Counted from the stretch's first letter, positions 18,171-27,672 are shown. The stretch is 64,000 bases of DNA from Paraburkholderia antibiotica (GCF_012927125.1 NZ_JABBFZ010000011.1:1-64000); one strand, 5' to 3'. Program-made: numbers and translations. The notes: a model not told the origin generated them from the sequence alone.

Positions 18171-21100
18171 TCAACGCTGCCGCAACCAGACGCGGCACAG
18201 CGCGACCAGCTTGTCGACGTCGATCGGCTTCGATACGTAGTCGTCGGCGCCCGCCTCAAGACAGCGCGTGCGGTCGTTCGCCATCGCCTTCGCCGTCAGC
18301 GCGATGATCGGCAGATGCGCGAAGCGTGGATTGCGACGGATCTCGCCCATCGCGGTCAGGCCGTCCATCTCCGGCATCATTACGTCCATCAGCACGAGGT
18401 GCACGTCGGGACCGTTTTCGAGTTCGTCGAGCGCCTCGCGGCCGTTACGCGCGATCAGCAGCTTCGCGCCGAGCGGCTCCAGCACATGCGACAGCGCGAA
18501 GATGTTGCGCACGTCGTCTTCGGCGAGCAGGATCGTGCGGCCCTCGAACGCATTGTCGCGCTGCCGCACGGTACGCAGCATGCGTTGCTGCTCCGGCGCG
18601 AGCGACGACTCGACGCTATGCAAAAACAGCGTGACTTCGTCGAGCAGCCGCTCCGGCGACTTCGCGCCCTTGATGATGATCGACTTCGAATAGCGGCGCA
18701 GCCGGTGCTCTTCGTCGTCGGACAGCATGCGGCCGGTGTAGACGATCACCGGCAGCGACGCGTGCGCGGTGTTCGCGGCGAGGCGTTCGAGCAGATCGTA
18801 GCCGGTGCCGTCGGGCAGCGCGAGGTCGGTGACCACGCAGTCGAAGCTCAACGCCTCCAACCGTTCGAACGCGTCGGCGAGCGTCGCGACCGCGACGATC
18901 TCGGTGTTGTCGCTTTGCAGCAGCGCGCGGATGCTCTCGCGCATCGGCGCGTCGTCCTCGATCACCAGCACGCGTTTGAGCCGCTGTTGCAGGCGCGCTT
19001 CAAGGCGGCGGATCGCGGCTTCCATCGTCGAGCGCGCGGTCGGCTTCAGCGTGTAGCCGATCGCGCCGAGGTGCAGCGCCTTGTCCGCGTGGTCGGTGGC
19101 CGACACGATATGGATCGGAATATGACGCGTCAGCGGATCGTTCTTCAGCCATTCGAGCACGGTGAGGCCCGAGCGGTCCGGCAGGCCGATGTCGAGCAGC
19201 ACCGCGGCCGGCCGCATGTCGCGCACCAGCGCGAGGCCGCTCGCGGCGTCGCTCGCGTGTACGAAGTCGAAGTCGAGTTCGTGCACGAGGTCGCGCAGAA
19301 TTTCGGCGAACGCGAGATCGTCTTCGACCGCGACGATCAGGCGGCCGGCGCGGGTGCGCTGGTCGCGGTCGTCGGGAATCGATGCGGCAGCGGGTTTGGC
19401 TGGTTCGGCGCTGTCGGTCGGCGGGGACGTTGGGGTCGCGGCTGTCGCTATGACCGATACGCCGTTCACGGGCGAGAGCGCCGTGGCCGGTACAGGCTCC
19501 GCTGGAGCGCGCATTAACGGAGCCTCGGCCGCGCTCATTGCGCCGCTTGTCGAGTCGCTCATTGCACTGCTTATCGCACCACTCATCGCCCCGCCGTCGC
19601 TGGCGGCCGGCACGTCACGCGCCGCCAGCGCATCGCGCGGCAGCCACAGCGTAAACACGCTGCCCTTGCCCACTTCGCTCGCCACCGTGATACGCCCGCC
19701 GAGCAGCCGCGCCAGCTCGCGCGAAATCGACAGTCCCAGTCCGCTGCCGCCGTATTGCCGGCTCGTCGAACCGTCGGCCTGCTGGAACGCCTCGAAGATC
19801 ATCTCCAGCTTGTCGGGCGCGATGCCGATGCCCGAATCGCGCACGTCGAAGCGAAGCGCGTCATCGCCGACCGGCGCCACCGCGAGCGTCACTTCGCCGT
19901 GCTCGGTGAACTTCAACGCGTTCGACAACAGGTTGCGCAGAATCTGCGTGAGCCGCTGCGCGTCGGTGACGAACGTATCCGGCGTGCCCGGCAAGCTGTC
20001 GAACGCGAGCCGCAACCGCCGCGTCGCGGCGAGCGGCCGGAACATGTCCTCCAGCGACTGCAGCGTCGCGTCGAGCGATACCGTTTCGGCTTCGACCGTC
20101 AGTTGCCCCGCTTCGACCTTCGACAGATCGAGGATGTCGTTGATCAGCACCAGCAGATCGCTGTTCGAGGCGTAGATCGTCTCCGCGTAGCGCACCTGCT
20201 CGTCGGTCAGATTGCCGCCGCGGTTCTGCTGCAGCAGCTTCGCGAGAATCAGCGAGCTGTTCAGCGGCGTGCGCAATTCGTGCGACATGTTGGCGAGGAA
20301 CTCGGACTTATAGCGGCTCGACTGTTCGAGGCGCTCCGCATTGGCCGCGAGATCGTTCTGCGCGCGCAGCAGATCCGACTTCTGCCGCTCCAGCCGTTGC
20401 GCGTATTCCTCGAGCTGCACGTTGGTCTGTTCGAGTTCGGCCTGCTGCGCTTCGAGACGCCGCTGCGAGTCCAGCAGCGCGCGGCCGCGTTCTTCGAGCC
20501 CTTCGTTGGAGACGCGCAATTCTTCCTGCTGGACCTGCAGCTCCTCGTTCAACTGCTGCGTCTCGGCAAGCACGTCCTGCAGACGCTCGCGATACAGCGC
20601 CGCCTCGACGAAATCGCCCATGCTGTTGCGGATCAGCTCGATCAGTTCTTCGTCGCGCGGCATCACGTCGCGCAGAAAGCCCATTTCGACGACCCCGTTC
20701 ACCTGGCCGTCGTTGTCGAGCGGTGCGATCAGCAGATTGCGCGGCGCGCTTTTGCCGGTGGCCGACGCGACCTGCACATAGTGCTCGGGCACCTCGCGCA
20801 GCACCATCGTGCGGCGCGAGCGCGCGGCCTGACCGATCAGCGTCTCGCCGTCCTCGAAACTGAGCGCCGCGCCCTGCTCGCTTTCGCGGCTGAAGCCGTA
20901 AGTCGCGACGCGCCGCAGCGTGCCGTGCTGCCGGTCGCGCACGTAGAGCACGGCCACCACGACGTCCAGATACTGGGCCAGAAATTCGAGCATCGCGCGA
21001 CCGACCAGTTGCGGGCTCGTCTGCCCGACTACCTTCTCCGCGAGCAACCGTTGGCCGGAGCGCAACCAGACCTGCTGTTGCAGCTTGCCGGTCTGTTCGG

Positions 21101-21845
21101 CCTGCTGACGCAGCGCGGCGTCGTAAGTCTCCGACAGGCCCAGCAACTCGCGACGCCCGCGCCATGCAAGCAGCCCGCTGACGATGAGGCTAAACAGCAG
21201 GAACGCGCCGACCAGTGTCGCCGTGACACCGCGCGTCGCTTCGGCGCGCTGCTGGCGCAGGCGCAATTCGACGTCGAGAAAATCGTCGAATTCGCGACGG
21301 ATTTCGTCGAACTCGACCTTGCCACGCCCGGTCGCGATCGCGCTTTCGTAGTCCTGATTGCGCCGGCGTGCGTCGATGATCTCTTCGGCGAAACGGCTCC
21401 AGCGCTGCTGCAGCGCCTGAATCTGCTTGAGCCGCTCGACTTGCGGCGGGTTGTCGGCGACGAGCTTCTGCAGCGCGTCGAGCTGCGCCCTGAACTTCGG
21501 GCCGCCGTTTTCATACGGCGCGAGGAAGCTTTCGTCGGCGGTGATCAGGAAGCCGCGCATCGACGACTCGCGATCCACCGCGAGGCGCAGCATTTCGTTG
21601 GCGTTGCCGATCACGCGCTCGGAATGCTCGGCCCAGTTCATCGTCGATACGAGGTAGGCGATCAGCCCGACGAACAGCGCCATCGTGACGAGGCCGACGC
21701 CGAGAGGCAGCGCGAGATTGCGGCGCAGGATGCGGCGAAAACGCAGTTGATCGACGGCCGGCGCGGCGGTCATTTTTTCTGTTTTCGGCATGGTGAATCG
21801 GGTCGATGCGGAATATTTTTCGGATTGACGTGCGGTGGTTTTCAT
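18171..21845 (-). CDS. Hybrid sensor kinase with CHASE3, GAF, HisKA/HATPase and three receivers
   Basis: About 1224 residues. A membrane helix near residues 40-65 (LPLGVGLVTMALFVGLIAYL) precedes a CHASE3-like domain, a second helix near 205-225, a GAF domain at about 275-400 and a long coiled coil to about 500. The kinase core has the H box ANMSHELRTPLN and a G box with GSGLGLSISRELA. Three receivers follow, with acceptor Asp residues in LLDIGLPD, VTDLALPDG and LMDVMMPEMDG. The start is uncertain: ATG at 21845, a TTG nine codons upstream or ATG at 21791 are possible. It is first in an operon with cheR, cheB and a receiver-kinase. Confidence 0.88.
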   Translation of the reverse strand: MKTTARQSEKYSASTRFTMPKTEKMTAAPAVDQLRFRRILRRNLALPLGVGLVTMALFVGLIAYLVSTMNWAEHSERVIGNANEMLRLAVDRESSMRGFLITADESFLAPYENGGPKFRAQLDALQKLVADNPPQVERLKQIQALQQRWSRFAEEIIDARRRNQDYESAIATGRGKVEFDEIRREFDDFLDVELRLRQQRAEATRGVTATLVGAFLLFSLIVSGLLAWRGRRELLGLSETYDAALRQQAEQTGKLQQQVWLRSGQRLLAEKVVGQTSPQLVGRAMLEFLAQYLDVVVAVLYVRDRQHGTLRRVATYGFSRESEQGAALSFEDGETLIGQAARSRRTMVLREVPEHYVQVASATGKSAPRNLLIAPLDNDGQVNGVVEMGFLRDVMPRDEELIELIRNSMGDFVEAALYRERLQDVLAETQQLNEELQVQQEELRVSNEGLEERGRALLDSQRRLEAQQAELEQTNVQLEEYAQRLERQKSDLLRAQNDLAANAERLEQSSRYKSEFLANMSHELRTPLNSSLILAKLLQQNRGGNLTDEQVRYAETIYASNSDLLVLINDILDLSKVEAGQLTVEAETVSLDATLQSLEDMFRPLAATRRLRLAFDSLPGTPDTFVTDAQRLTQILRNLLSNALKFTEHGEVTLAVAPVGDDALRFDVRDSGIGIAPDKLEMIFEAFQQADGSTSRQYGGSGLGLSISRELARLLGGRITVASEVGKGSVFTLWLPRDALAARDVPAASDGGAMSGAISSAMSDSTSGAMSAAEAPLMRAPAEPVPATALSPVNGVSVIATAATPTSPPTDSAEPAKPAAASIPDDRDQRTRAGRLIVAVEDDLAFAEILRDLVHELDFDFVHASDAASGLALVRDMRPAAVLLDIGLPDRSGLTVLEWLKNDPLTRHIPIHIVSATDHADKALHLGAIGYTLKPTARSTMEAAIRRLEARLQQRLKRVLVIEDDAPMRESIRALLQSDNTEIVAVATLADAFERLEALSFDCVVTDLALPDGTGYDLLERLAANTAHASLPVIVYTGRMLSDDEEHRLRRYSKSIIIKGAKSPERLLDEVTLFLHSVESSLAPEQQRMLRTVRQRDNAFEGRTILLAEDDVRNIFALSHVLEPLGAKLLIARNGREALDELENGPDVHLVLMDVMMPEMDGLTAMGEIRRNPRFAHLPIIALTAKAMANDRTRCLEAGADDYVSKPIDVDKLVALCRVWLRQR

Positions 21846-21983
21846 CGCGACACGGCCGCCGTCATCATACAAGCACGAGGTTCATCTTGAAAATGGATGC
21901 GCTCGCGCCGAGGCTTGCTGCATATGGCCGCGCGCGGAACCGGCGGGCTCGCGCGAGGGTTTGTCCGGGGCGTCGTCAAGCGC

Positions 21984-22013
21984 AAAAAAACTGGCCGGTT
22001 CGTACCGGCCAGG
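21984..22013 (-). terminator. Intrinsic terminator of katE
   Basis: A perfect 9-bp stem, CTGGCCGGT and ACCGGCCAG with a 4-nt loop, is followed on the minus strand by seven T residues. It lies about 125 bp after the katE stop and insulates katE from the signalling operon. Confidence 0.9.
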
Positions 22014-22092
22014 TGTGTTCACCGAGCGCTTGCGCGGCGCGCCGCGGTACTGCGCTCACCGCGTGCAGCGCCGTCGCAACCGGTGCGTTGGT

Positions 22093-22134
22093 CCGCTCAT
22101 GCAGCACCGCTCATGCAGCACCGCTTATGCAGGA
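22093..22134. repeat. Three 14-bp direct repeats downstream of katE
   Basis: CCGCTCATGCAGCA occurs twice in tandem (22093-22120) followed by a third copy with two changes (22121-22134), between the katE stop and its terminator. No coding role is evident. Confidence 0.75.
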
Positions 22135-22138
22135 CCAC

Positions 22139-24259
22139 TTACGCCGGCACCGATTCGGCCTGCGCCGCGCGCGACCACACGCGATGCTGCTCGGCCGCCG
22201 CGATAAAAGCCTTCAGCACGTCGGCGGATTGCTGATCGTCGCCGGTCGCGACGCCATCCGCATGGTCCGGTAACTGCGCGGCGGTGAGCACGTCGCGCCC
22301 CGCGCCGAGCGCGGCGATCGCCTTCAGATGCTTGAACGCCTCGAGCACGAAATGCCGCGCGTCGCCCGATTGCGCGAGCGTCTTCGCCCCCTTCGCACCG
22401 CCGACGACGATCACCCCATCGAACATGATCGACGGCAGCCCGGCGATCGTCGCGTCCGGCGCGAGGCCGTCGATTTCCGCGAGCGTCGGCGCGATCAGCA
22501 TCGGCACCGCGCCTTCGCCGCCCAGCGCCTGCTGCAACTGCCTGATCGCGGCGCCATCGGAACCGGGCGCGGCGAGCAGCGCGATCTTGCAGGTCTTGAT
22601 GCCGGGCTTGACGCGGTTCATCAGACTCAATGCGGGCGAACTCTTCGGCCCGACCAGCTTCGCGGTGCCCTTCTTCGGCGCCGGCAGCCCCAACCCTTCG
22701 GCGACCGTGGCGGCGAGATCCGCGTCGAAGTTCGCGAGGATCTCGTTGACGACGCGCGCGCGAATCTCGGGCTTCGTGACCTTCCCCAGCTCGAACTGAT
22801 AAGCCGCCGCGATATGGTCTTTCTCGGGCTGCGACATGCTGTTGTAGAACAGCGCGGCCTGCGAGAAGTGATCGGCGAACGACTCGCTGCGCACGCGAAT
22901 CTTCGTGCCGTCGACGCGCTCCTGATAGCTTTCGAAGCCACCGTCCTCGGCGGCCGGGTCGGTTTCCTTCGGCCAGCCGTCGTTCAGCGAGTTCGGTTCG
23001 TACGACGCCTGACCGACGTGAATCGCCTGCCGATGCATCGCGTCGCGCTGATTGTTCACATACGGGCAGACCGGCCGGTTGATCGGAATCTCGTGGAAAT
23101 TCGGGCCGCCGAGCCGGCTGATCTGCGTATCCGTGTACGAGAACAGCCGCCCCTGCAACAGCGGATCGTTGCTGAAATCGATGCCCGGCACCACATGACC
23201 CGGATGAAACGCCACCTGCTCGGTCTCGGCGAAGAAGTTGTCCGGATTGCGATTGAGCGTCATCTTGCCGATGATTTTCACCGGCACCCGCTCCTCCGGA
23301 ATCAGCTTGGTCGGATCGAGCAGATCGAAGTCGAACTTGTGCTCGTCCGCTTCCTCGACGATCTGCACGCCGAGTTCAAACTCGGGATAGTCGCCGCGCT
23401 CGATCGCGTCCCACAGATCGCGCCGATGAAAATCCGGGTCCTTGCCCGCGAGCTTCTGCGCCTCATCCCACAGCAGCGAATACGAACCGAGCACCGGCCG
23501 CCAGTGAAACTTGACGAAGCGGGCCTGGCCCTTCGCGTTGACGAAGCGGAACGTGTGGATGCCGAAGCCCTCCATCGTGCGCAGACTACGCGGAATCGCG
23601 CGGTCCGACATCGTCCACAGCACCATGTGCGCCGATTCGGGGACCAGCGAAACGAAGTCCCAGAACGTGTCGTGCGCGGAACCGCCGGTCGGCATTTCGT
23701 TCGGCGCCTCCGGTTTCACCGCGTGCACGAAGTCCGGAAACTTGATCGCATCCTGAATGAAGAACACCGGCATGTTGTTGCCGACCAGATCGTAATTGCC
23801 TTCCTGCGTGTAGAACTTGACCGCGAAGCCGCGCACGTCGCGCACGGTGTCGGCCGAACCGCGCGGTCCCTGCACGGTCGAGAAGCGCACGTAGACCGGC
23901 GTTTCGACCGCCGGGTCCTGCAGGAACGCGGCCTTGGTGTACTCGCGCATCGATTCATACACCTTGAAGATGCCATGCGCGGCCGAGCCGCGCGCATGCA
24001 CGATGCGCTCGGGAATCCGCTCGTGGTCAAAGTGCGTGATCTTTTCACGCATGATGAAATCTTCGAGCAGCGACGGGCCGCGCGGACCCGCGCGCAGCGT
24101 GTTCTGGTTGTCGGCGATCTTCACGCCCTGATTGGTGCGCAGCGCTTCGCCTTGCGGGCTGACGCGATTGCGTTCGAGATCGCGCGACTTGGGATCGTTC
24201 GTCGGGTTCGTCCCGGCCGACCGGGCGGCGGCCTTCTGGGTATTCGCTTTACCTGCCAT
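22139..24259 (-). CDS. katE: Large-subunit catalase, HPII type
   Basis: A 706-residue clade-2 catalase; the start MAGKANTQKA is fixed by an AAGGAG eight bases upstream, although the frame is open further. Haem-site residues are His88 in RIVHARGSAAHG, Asn161 in VGNNMPVFF and the proximal tyrosine in GRLFSYTDTQ. The C-terminal ~140 residues form the extra flavodoxin/GATase-like domain that distinguishes HPII enzymes. It decomposes hydrogen peroxide, typically in stationary phase. It lies downstream of the mipA-like gene with a GC-rich hairpin between them. Confidence 0.93.
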   Translation of the reverse strand: MAGKANTQKAAARSAGTNPTNDPKSRDLERNRVSPQGEALRTNQGVKIADNQNTLRAGPRGPSLLEDFIMREKITHFDHERIPERIVHARGSAAHGIFKVYESMREYTKAAFLQDPAVETPVYVRFSTVQGPRGSADTVRDVRGFAVKFYTQEGNYDLVGNNMPVFFIQDAIKFPDFVHAVKPEAPNEMPTGGSAHDTFWDFVSLVPESAHMVLWTMSDRAIPRSLRTMEGFGIHTFRFVNAKGQARFVKFHWRPVLGSYSLLWDEAQKLAGKDPDFHRRDLWDAIERGDYPEFELGVQIVEEADEHKFDFDLLDPTKLIPEERVPVKIIGKMTLNRNPDNFFAETEQVAFHPGHVVPGIDFSNDPLLQGRLFSYTDTQISRLGGPNFHEIPINRPVCPYVNNQRDAMHRQAIHVGQASYEPNSLNDGWPKETDPAAEDGGFESYQERVDGTKIRVRSESFADHFSQAALFYNSMSQPEKDHIAAAYQFELGKVTKPEIRARVVNEILANFDADLAATVAEGLGLPAPKKGTAKLVGPKSSPALSLMNRVKPGIKTCKIALLAAPGSDGAAIRQLQQALGGEGAVPMLIAPTLAEIDGLAPDATIAGLPSIMFDGVIVVGGAKGAKTLAQSGDARHFVLEAFKHLKAIAALGAGRDVLTAAQLPDHADGVATGDDQQSADVLKAFIAAAEQHRVWSRAAQAESVPA

Positions 24260-24594
24260 GGGGATACACTCCTTGGTTCCTTTGTTCGAGGGCGCGGGCG
24301 CGTGCTCACTCGTACTCATCGAGGCAGCAAGCGATATACCCATGCCGCGGGTTCGTGGTTGCGTCGATGCGGGCGGGGACGAGGTGGGGAATGCAGCGGC
24401 GTTGCGGAGGGAAGGCGGTGCGAGCGGCGGGAGTAGTGAAAAAGACAGTGGGAAGAAAAGACGCAAGCCCTGGGCGCGGCGCTTGCCGCGCCGCCCCGCT
24501 GGGTGCAGCGGGCACCTCAGGAAGGTCACCCGACAAGCGAGCCCAACCGCCGCGCTTCCGAAGCGGCCCCGCATGCCGCTTCAGAAATGCCGCG
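24260..24594. other. Intergenic region upstream of katE
   Basis: 335 bp between the mipA-like stop and the katE start, both on the minus strand. It contains a GC-rich hairpin (24473-24492) and presumably the katE promoter. No gene is supported. Confidence 0.5.
24473..24492 (-). terminator. GC-rich hairpin after the mipA-like gene
   Basis: GGCGCGGC and GCCGCGCC pair over a GCTT loop. On the minus strand a T-rich but interrupted stretch follows about 15 nt later, so termination is plausible rather than certain. Confidence 0.45.
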
Positions 24595-25494
24595 TCAGAA
24601 CCGGTAATTGATCGACACATCGGCGACGCCGGTCGCGCGGCTCCGGACGATCGGACTATTGCCCGCGCTACCGACCAGTTGCTCGAACGCGCCATCGGCG
24701 GTCGCGAACCAGTGCTTGTTGAACAGCCAGATCGCGCTGACGCCAAAGCCCACCGATTTGAAACCGGCGCTCGCGTGGTACTGCGAATACTGCGAGTGCG
24801 CGGCCTGCTCCTGATTGACGCCGAACCAGCTGTTCATGTACTTCGAATTCGCGAGCGTCACGTTCGGTCCGGCGAACCAGAAGAATTGCTTCGAGCTGCC
24901 AGGCATCGGCAGATACGCGCCGATGTCGCCGATCCAGCCGTTCGAGCCGCCGAAATAGCGGCGAATGTCCGCGCGCACGACCAGCGGAAAGTTCTTCGAC
25001 ACTACGTATTCGCCCGATAGCTTCAGGCCCGGCGCCACGTTGATGTTGCCGAGGCCGTCGAGCTCCTGCGGGTCGTCGCGCGCGCGTCGGCCGAGATCGT
25101 AGACGGCCGCGAGACTCATGCGCCAGTTCTGGCCCTGCGCGAAGTTGACGCCGAAGCCCTCGCCGCTCGACAGAAAGAACAGATCCTTGTAGCGCACGTC
25201 GATGCTCGGGCCGCCCACCACGTGATAGCGGTCCGAGCCTTCGAAGCGCGGCTGGAACGACGCCGCCGCGCCGAGGCGCACCTGCCAGTCGGGGATGTTC
25301 GGCTGCCACATCTTCTGCAGCGGTATGCCCACCGAGTACTGCCATTCGCCGAGCGGCGACGGCGTCTGCGCTTGTGCCGCGTTCGGCATCCACGCCATCC
25401 CGCCAAGAGCCGCGACGACCAGCGAAGTCGCCGCGATGCCGGTTTGTTGGTGGCGAGGCGTCGCGCCCCGCTTCTTTCTACGGCCGATCCACAC
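24595..25494 (-). CDS. MipA/OmpV-family outer-membrane protein
   Basis: A 299-residue protein. The start is a GTG (25494-25492) with GGAGG six bases upstream. A basic lead is followed by a signal peptide ending near AAQAQ (residues 39-43). The mature part has alternating beta-strand segments and ends in INYRF, with a C-terminal aromatic residue as in outer-membrane beta-barrels. MipA/OmpV proteins have been tied to murein-synthesising complexes and to antimicrobial resistance. It lies between msrA and katE on the same strand. Confidence 0.85.
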   Translation of the reverse strand: MWIGRRKKRGATPRHQQTGIAATSLVVAALGGMAWMPNAAQAQTPSPLGEWQYSVGIPLQKMWQPNIPDWQVRLGAAASFQPRFEGSDRYHVVGGPSIDVRYKDLFFLSSGEGFGVNFAQGQNWRMSLAAVYDLGRRARDDPQELDGLGNINVAPGLKLSGEYVVSKNFPLVVRADIRRYFGGSNGWIGDIGAYLPMPGSSKQFFWFAGPNVTLANSKYMNSWFGVNQEQAAHSQYSQYHASAGFKSVGFGVSAIWLFNKHWFATADGAFEQLVGSAGNSPIVRSRATGVADVSINYRF

Positions 25495-25875
25495 CAGAAG
25501 CCTCCGATCCCGCAGTCGCGAGGAGCTTATGTGCCCGTTAATGTTCCCGCCCGGGGTCCAGCGCGGACCCAGAAAGCTCGAGCGAGCGCCGCGCTACTAC
25601 TGACGGCGTGTAATTTTTCCAGTAAGACGACGCGCGCCGCCTGGCCTGAGTGAAGCATCGCGAGTCCACGTGGCTCCAGAGCCGCGGCGAGCCGGTTCAC
25701 GGCTTGCACGAACGCTGCGATGCGCGATACGGCGAAAACGCGCGACGACGGCAAGCTGATTCGCAAGATATGCGCCAAGTCTGTGGAGGTTTGATGACGG
25801 CGAGCCGCAGCGGTGCGACTGCACCGCCGCATCGCCGAAAACCTGGAGCCGGAAAGAGCGCGCGAAGACGCGACG
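25495..25875. other. Intergenic region between msrA and mipA-like genes
   Basis: 381 bp. A sigma-54-like element occurs on the minus strand at 25762-25777. A minus-strand frame at 25527-25832 is open but has no recognisable product and no good ribosome binding site, so I leave it out. Confidence 0.4.
25762..25777 (-). promoter_or_regulatory. Possible sigma-54 promoter toward the mipA-like gene
   Basis: The minus strand reads TGGCGCATATCTTGCG: GG and GC are exactly 10 bases apart as in -24/-12 promoters, and only the usual A of the -24 element differs. It lies about 270 bp upstream of the mipA-like start, and no activator gene is near. Confidence 0.3.
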
Positions 25876-26832
25876 CTACTGCGCCGCGTCGACCAGCACA
25901 GGTTTGTCGCGATATAGATGAGGGAACAGACGCTTCAGACTGGCAACTTTCGGCATGTCGTTGATCGCGATATAAGCCGAATCCGGATGCAGCGTCAGGT
26001 AATTCTGGTGATACGACTCGGCCGGATAGAAACCCCTGTACGGCTCGGTCTTCGTGACGATCGGTGCCGGGAACGCATGCGACCGGTCGAGTTGCGCGAT
26101 ATAGCCTTGTGCGACGCGCCGCTGCGTGTCGTTCAACGGAAACACCGCCGAGCGGTATTGCGTGCCGCTGTCGGGCCCCTGGCGGTTGAGTTCGGTCGGG
26201 TCGTGAATCACCGAGAAATAGACCTGCAACAGTTGGCCGTAGGTGACCCGGGCGGGATCGAAGGTCACCTGCACCGATTCCGCGTGGCCGGTCTCGCCGC
26301 CGCTGACGATCTCGTAGCCGGCGGTCTCGCGCGTGCCGCCGGAATAACCGGACACGGCCTTCGTGACGCCGCGCACGTGCTGGAACACGCCCTGCACGCC
26401 CCAGAAGCAGCCGCCGGCGAACACCGCCGTCTCCTCGTGCGCGGTGCTCGCGGCAAGCGGTTCGTCGAGCGCGGGTGGGGCGATCACGACCGCCGTTTCC
26501 GCCGATGCCGCCAGCGGTTGGGTGAGCAGGAAGGTCAGTAGGCTCGCGGTGATGCTGATGCTGATGCGGAGTGGCCGTCGATTGGTTGTGGGGCGTGGGT
26601 GCGTCGCGGGGTGGGCTGGGGAAATGGGATGGTTTGGCTTGGCCGCATTGGCCAGGTTTACCGCATTGGCCGCATTGGCCGCGTTAGTAGCGCTAGTAGC
26701 GCTAGTAGCGTTGGCGGCGTTGGTGAGCTTCCCGGCATGGAGACCGGCGTGAGGACCATCGCCGTTTTCCGAACCGTCTTTAGTGCCGCGTTCATAACCG
26801 CGACGGGCACCCTTGCGTTCGCCGATGTTCAT
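25876..26832 (-). CDS. msrA: Peptide-methionine (S)-S-oxide reductase MsrA with unusual N-terminal extension
   Basis: A 318-residue protein. The C-terminal ~200 residues are MsrA, with the catalytic GGCFWGVQGVFQ motif and GGETGHAESV. They reduce methionine-S-sulfoxide in proteins. A hydrophobic segment (ISITASLLTFLLTQPLAASA) before the domain looks like a signal sequence, so a periplasmic site is likely. Ahead of it the frame encodes about 85 low-complexity residues rich in Asn-Ala repeats. The start MNIGERKG has an excellent GAGGAGG, so translation really seems to begin there; a start nearer the signal peptide (no ATG available) would need GTG or TTG. Confidence 0.8.
   Translation of the reverse strand: MNIGERKGARRGYERGTKDGSENGDGPHAGLHAGKLTNAANATSATSATNAANAANAVNLANAAKPNHPISPAHPATHPRPTTNRRPLRISISITASLLTFLLTQPLAASAETAVVIAPPALDEPLAASTAHEETAVFAGGCFWGVQGVFQHVRGVTKAVSGYSGGTRETAGYEIVSGGETGHAESVQVTFDPARVTYGQLLQVYFSVIHDPTELNRQGPDSGTQYRSAVFPLNDTQRRVAQGYIAQLDRSHAFPAPIVTKTEPYRGFYPAESYHQNYLTLHPDSAYIAINDMPKVASLKRLFPHLYRDKPVLVDAAQ
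26640..26725 (-). repeat. Imperfect 9-bp repeats inside the msrA N-terminal extension
   Basis: Units such as GCATTGGCC and GCGCTAGTA repeat several times; on the minus strand they encode runs of Asn-Ala and Ser-Ala-Thr. A 9-bp unit preserves the frame, so copy-number changes would vary the protein length. Confidence 0.65.
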
Positions 26833-27023
26833 CCCGCACCTCCTCATTCAAGCCACGCTCGGGGCGGCGTCGATCCGCCTCGCGCTACGGCGGCCGCCTG
26901 ACCGCGAAGCCGCACGCGAGCATGCATGGCGCCGCACAACGTCGCCCGGCGACCGCTCCACGAGCGAACCCGCCGCCGCTCCGCTCATGACAGCATGCGC
27001 GTTTTCCGCTCCGCTTGCGCGGC

Positions 27024-27641
27024 CTACAGCGGAAATTTCGTCGTCGACAGGATTTCCTTCAGCACCATGAACGAGCGGATCTGCCGCACGCCCGGCAGAT
27101 ACAGCAGTTGCTCGGCGTGCAGACGATTGAAGCTGTCGCTGTCGCGCGTGCGGATCACCATGAAATAGTCGAACTCGCCGGTCACGACGTGGCACTCCAT
27201 GCAGCCCGCGACGTTCTGCGCGGCCTTCTCGAACTCGGCGAACGACTCCGGCGTCGAGCGATCGAGCACCACGCCAATGATCACCAACATGCCCGCGCCC
27301 GCCGCCTTCGGATCGAGCAACGCGACCACGCCGCGAATCAGCCCCGACGCCTTGAGCCGTTCGACGCGCCGCAGACAGGCCGGCGCGCTCAGCTTCACCC
27401 TGGCCGCGAGCGCGACGTTCGAAATCGATGCATCGGTTTGCAATTGCCGCAGGATCGCGCGGTCGATGCGGTCGAGCGTGGGCTGGGTGGCAGCCGAAGC
27501 GTTGGCCGTGGACGCAGCCGGGGCCGGCTGCGTAGACGGCGCCGACCGGCTTGCGGTCTTGCCGGCTGCCCCGGTTCTGGCGGTAGTTTTACCGGTACGC
27601 GTCGTTCCAACTTTAACCGTGCGAACTTTTATTGTGCTCAT
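27024..27641 (-). CDS. acdR: Lrp/AsnC regulator of ACC deaminase
   Basis: A 205-residue Lrp-type protein. The HTH spans about residues 58-105 (LDRIDRAILRQLQTDASISN, then LAARVKLSAPACLRRVERL) and the ligand-binding RAM domain follows (GEFDYFMVIRTRD). The first ~54 residues are a low-complexity basic/Ala/Thr tail longer than in most Lrp proteins. It is divergent from acdS, the standard acdR-acdS arrangement in Proteobacteria, where AcdR activates acdS in the presence of ACC. The gap of 138 bp is AT-rich and carries a palindrome. Confidence 0.9.
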   Translation of the reverse strand: MSTIKVRTVKVGTTRTGKTTARTGAAGKTASRSAPSTQPAPAASTANASAATQPTLDRIDRAILRQLQTDASISNVALAARVKLSAPACLRRVERLKASGLIRGVVALLDPKAAGAGMLVIIGVVLDRSTPESFAEFEKAAQNVAGCMECHVVTGEFDYFMVIRTRDSDSFNRLHAEQLLYLPGVRQIRSFMVLKEILSTTKFPL

Positions 27642-27660
27642 AGGCTGATAAGCAAACTTT

Positions 27661-27672
27661 TCTTAAAAGAAG
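27661..27672. promoter_or_regulatory. Palindrome in the acdR-acdS divergent promoter
   Basis: TTCTT-AA-AAGAA is a perfect inverted repeat in the AT-rich gap, 19 bp from the acdR start. Lrp-family sites are short AT-rich palindromes of this kind, so it is a candidate AcdR site. Confidence 0.4.

Noticed and set aside
19755..21890. 711-codon plus-strand open frame
   Set aside because: It lies wholly antisense to the hybrid kinase and consists of Arg/Gln/Leu-rich sequence typical of the complement of GC-rich genes; the kinase frame has clear domains.
22328..24436. 702-codon plus-strand open frame
   Set aside because: Antisense to katE, whose catalase motifs are unambiguous.
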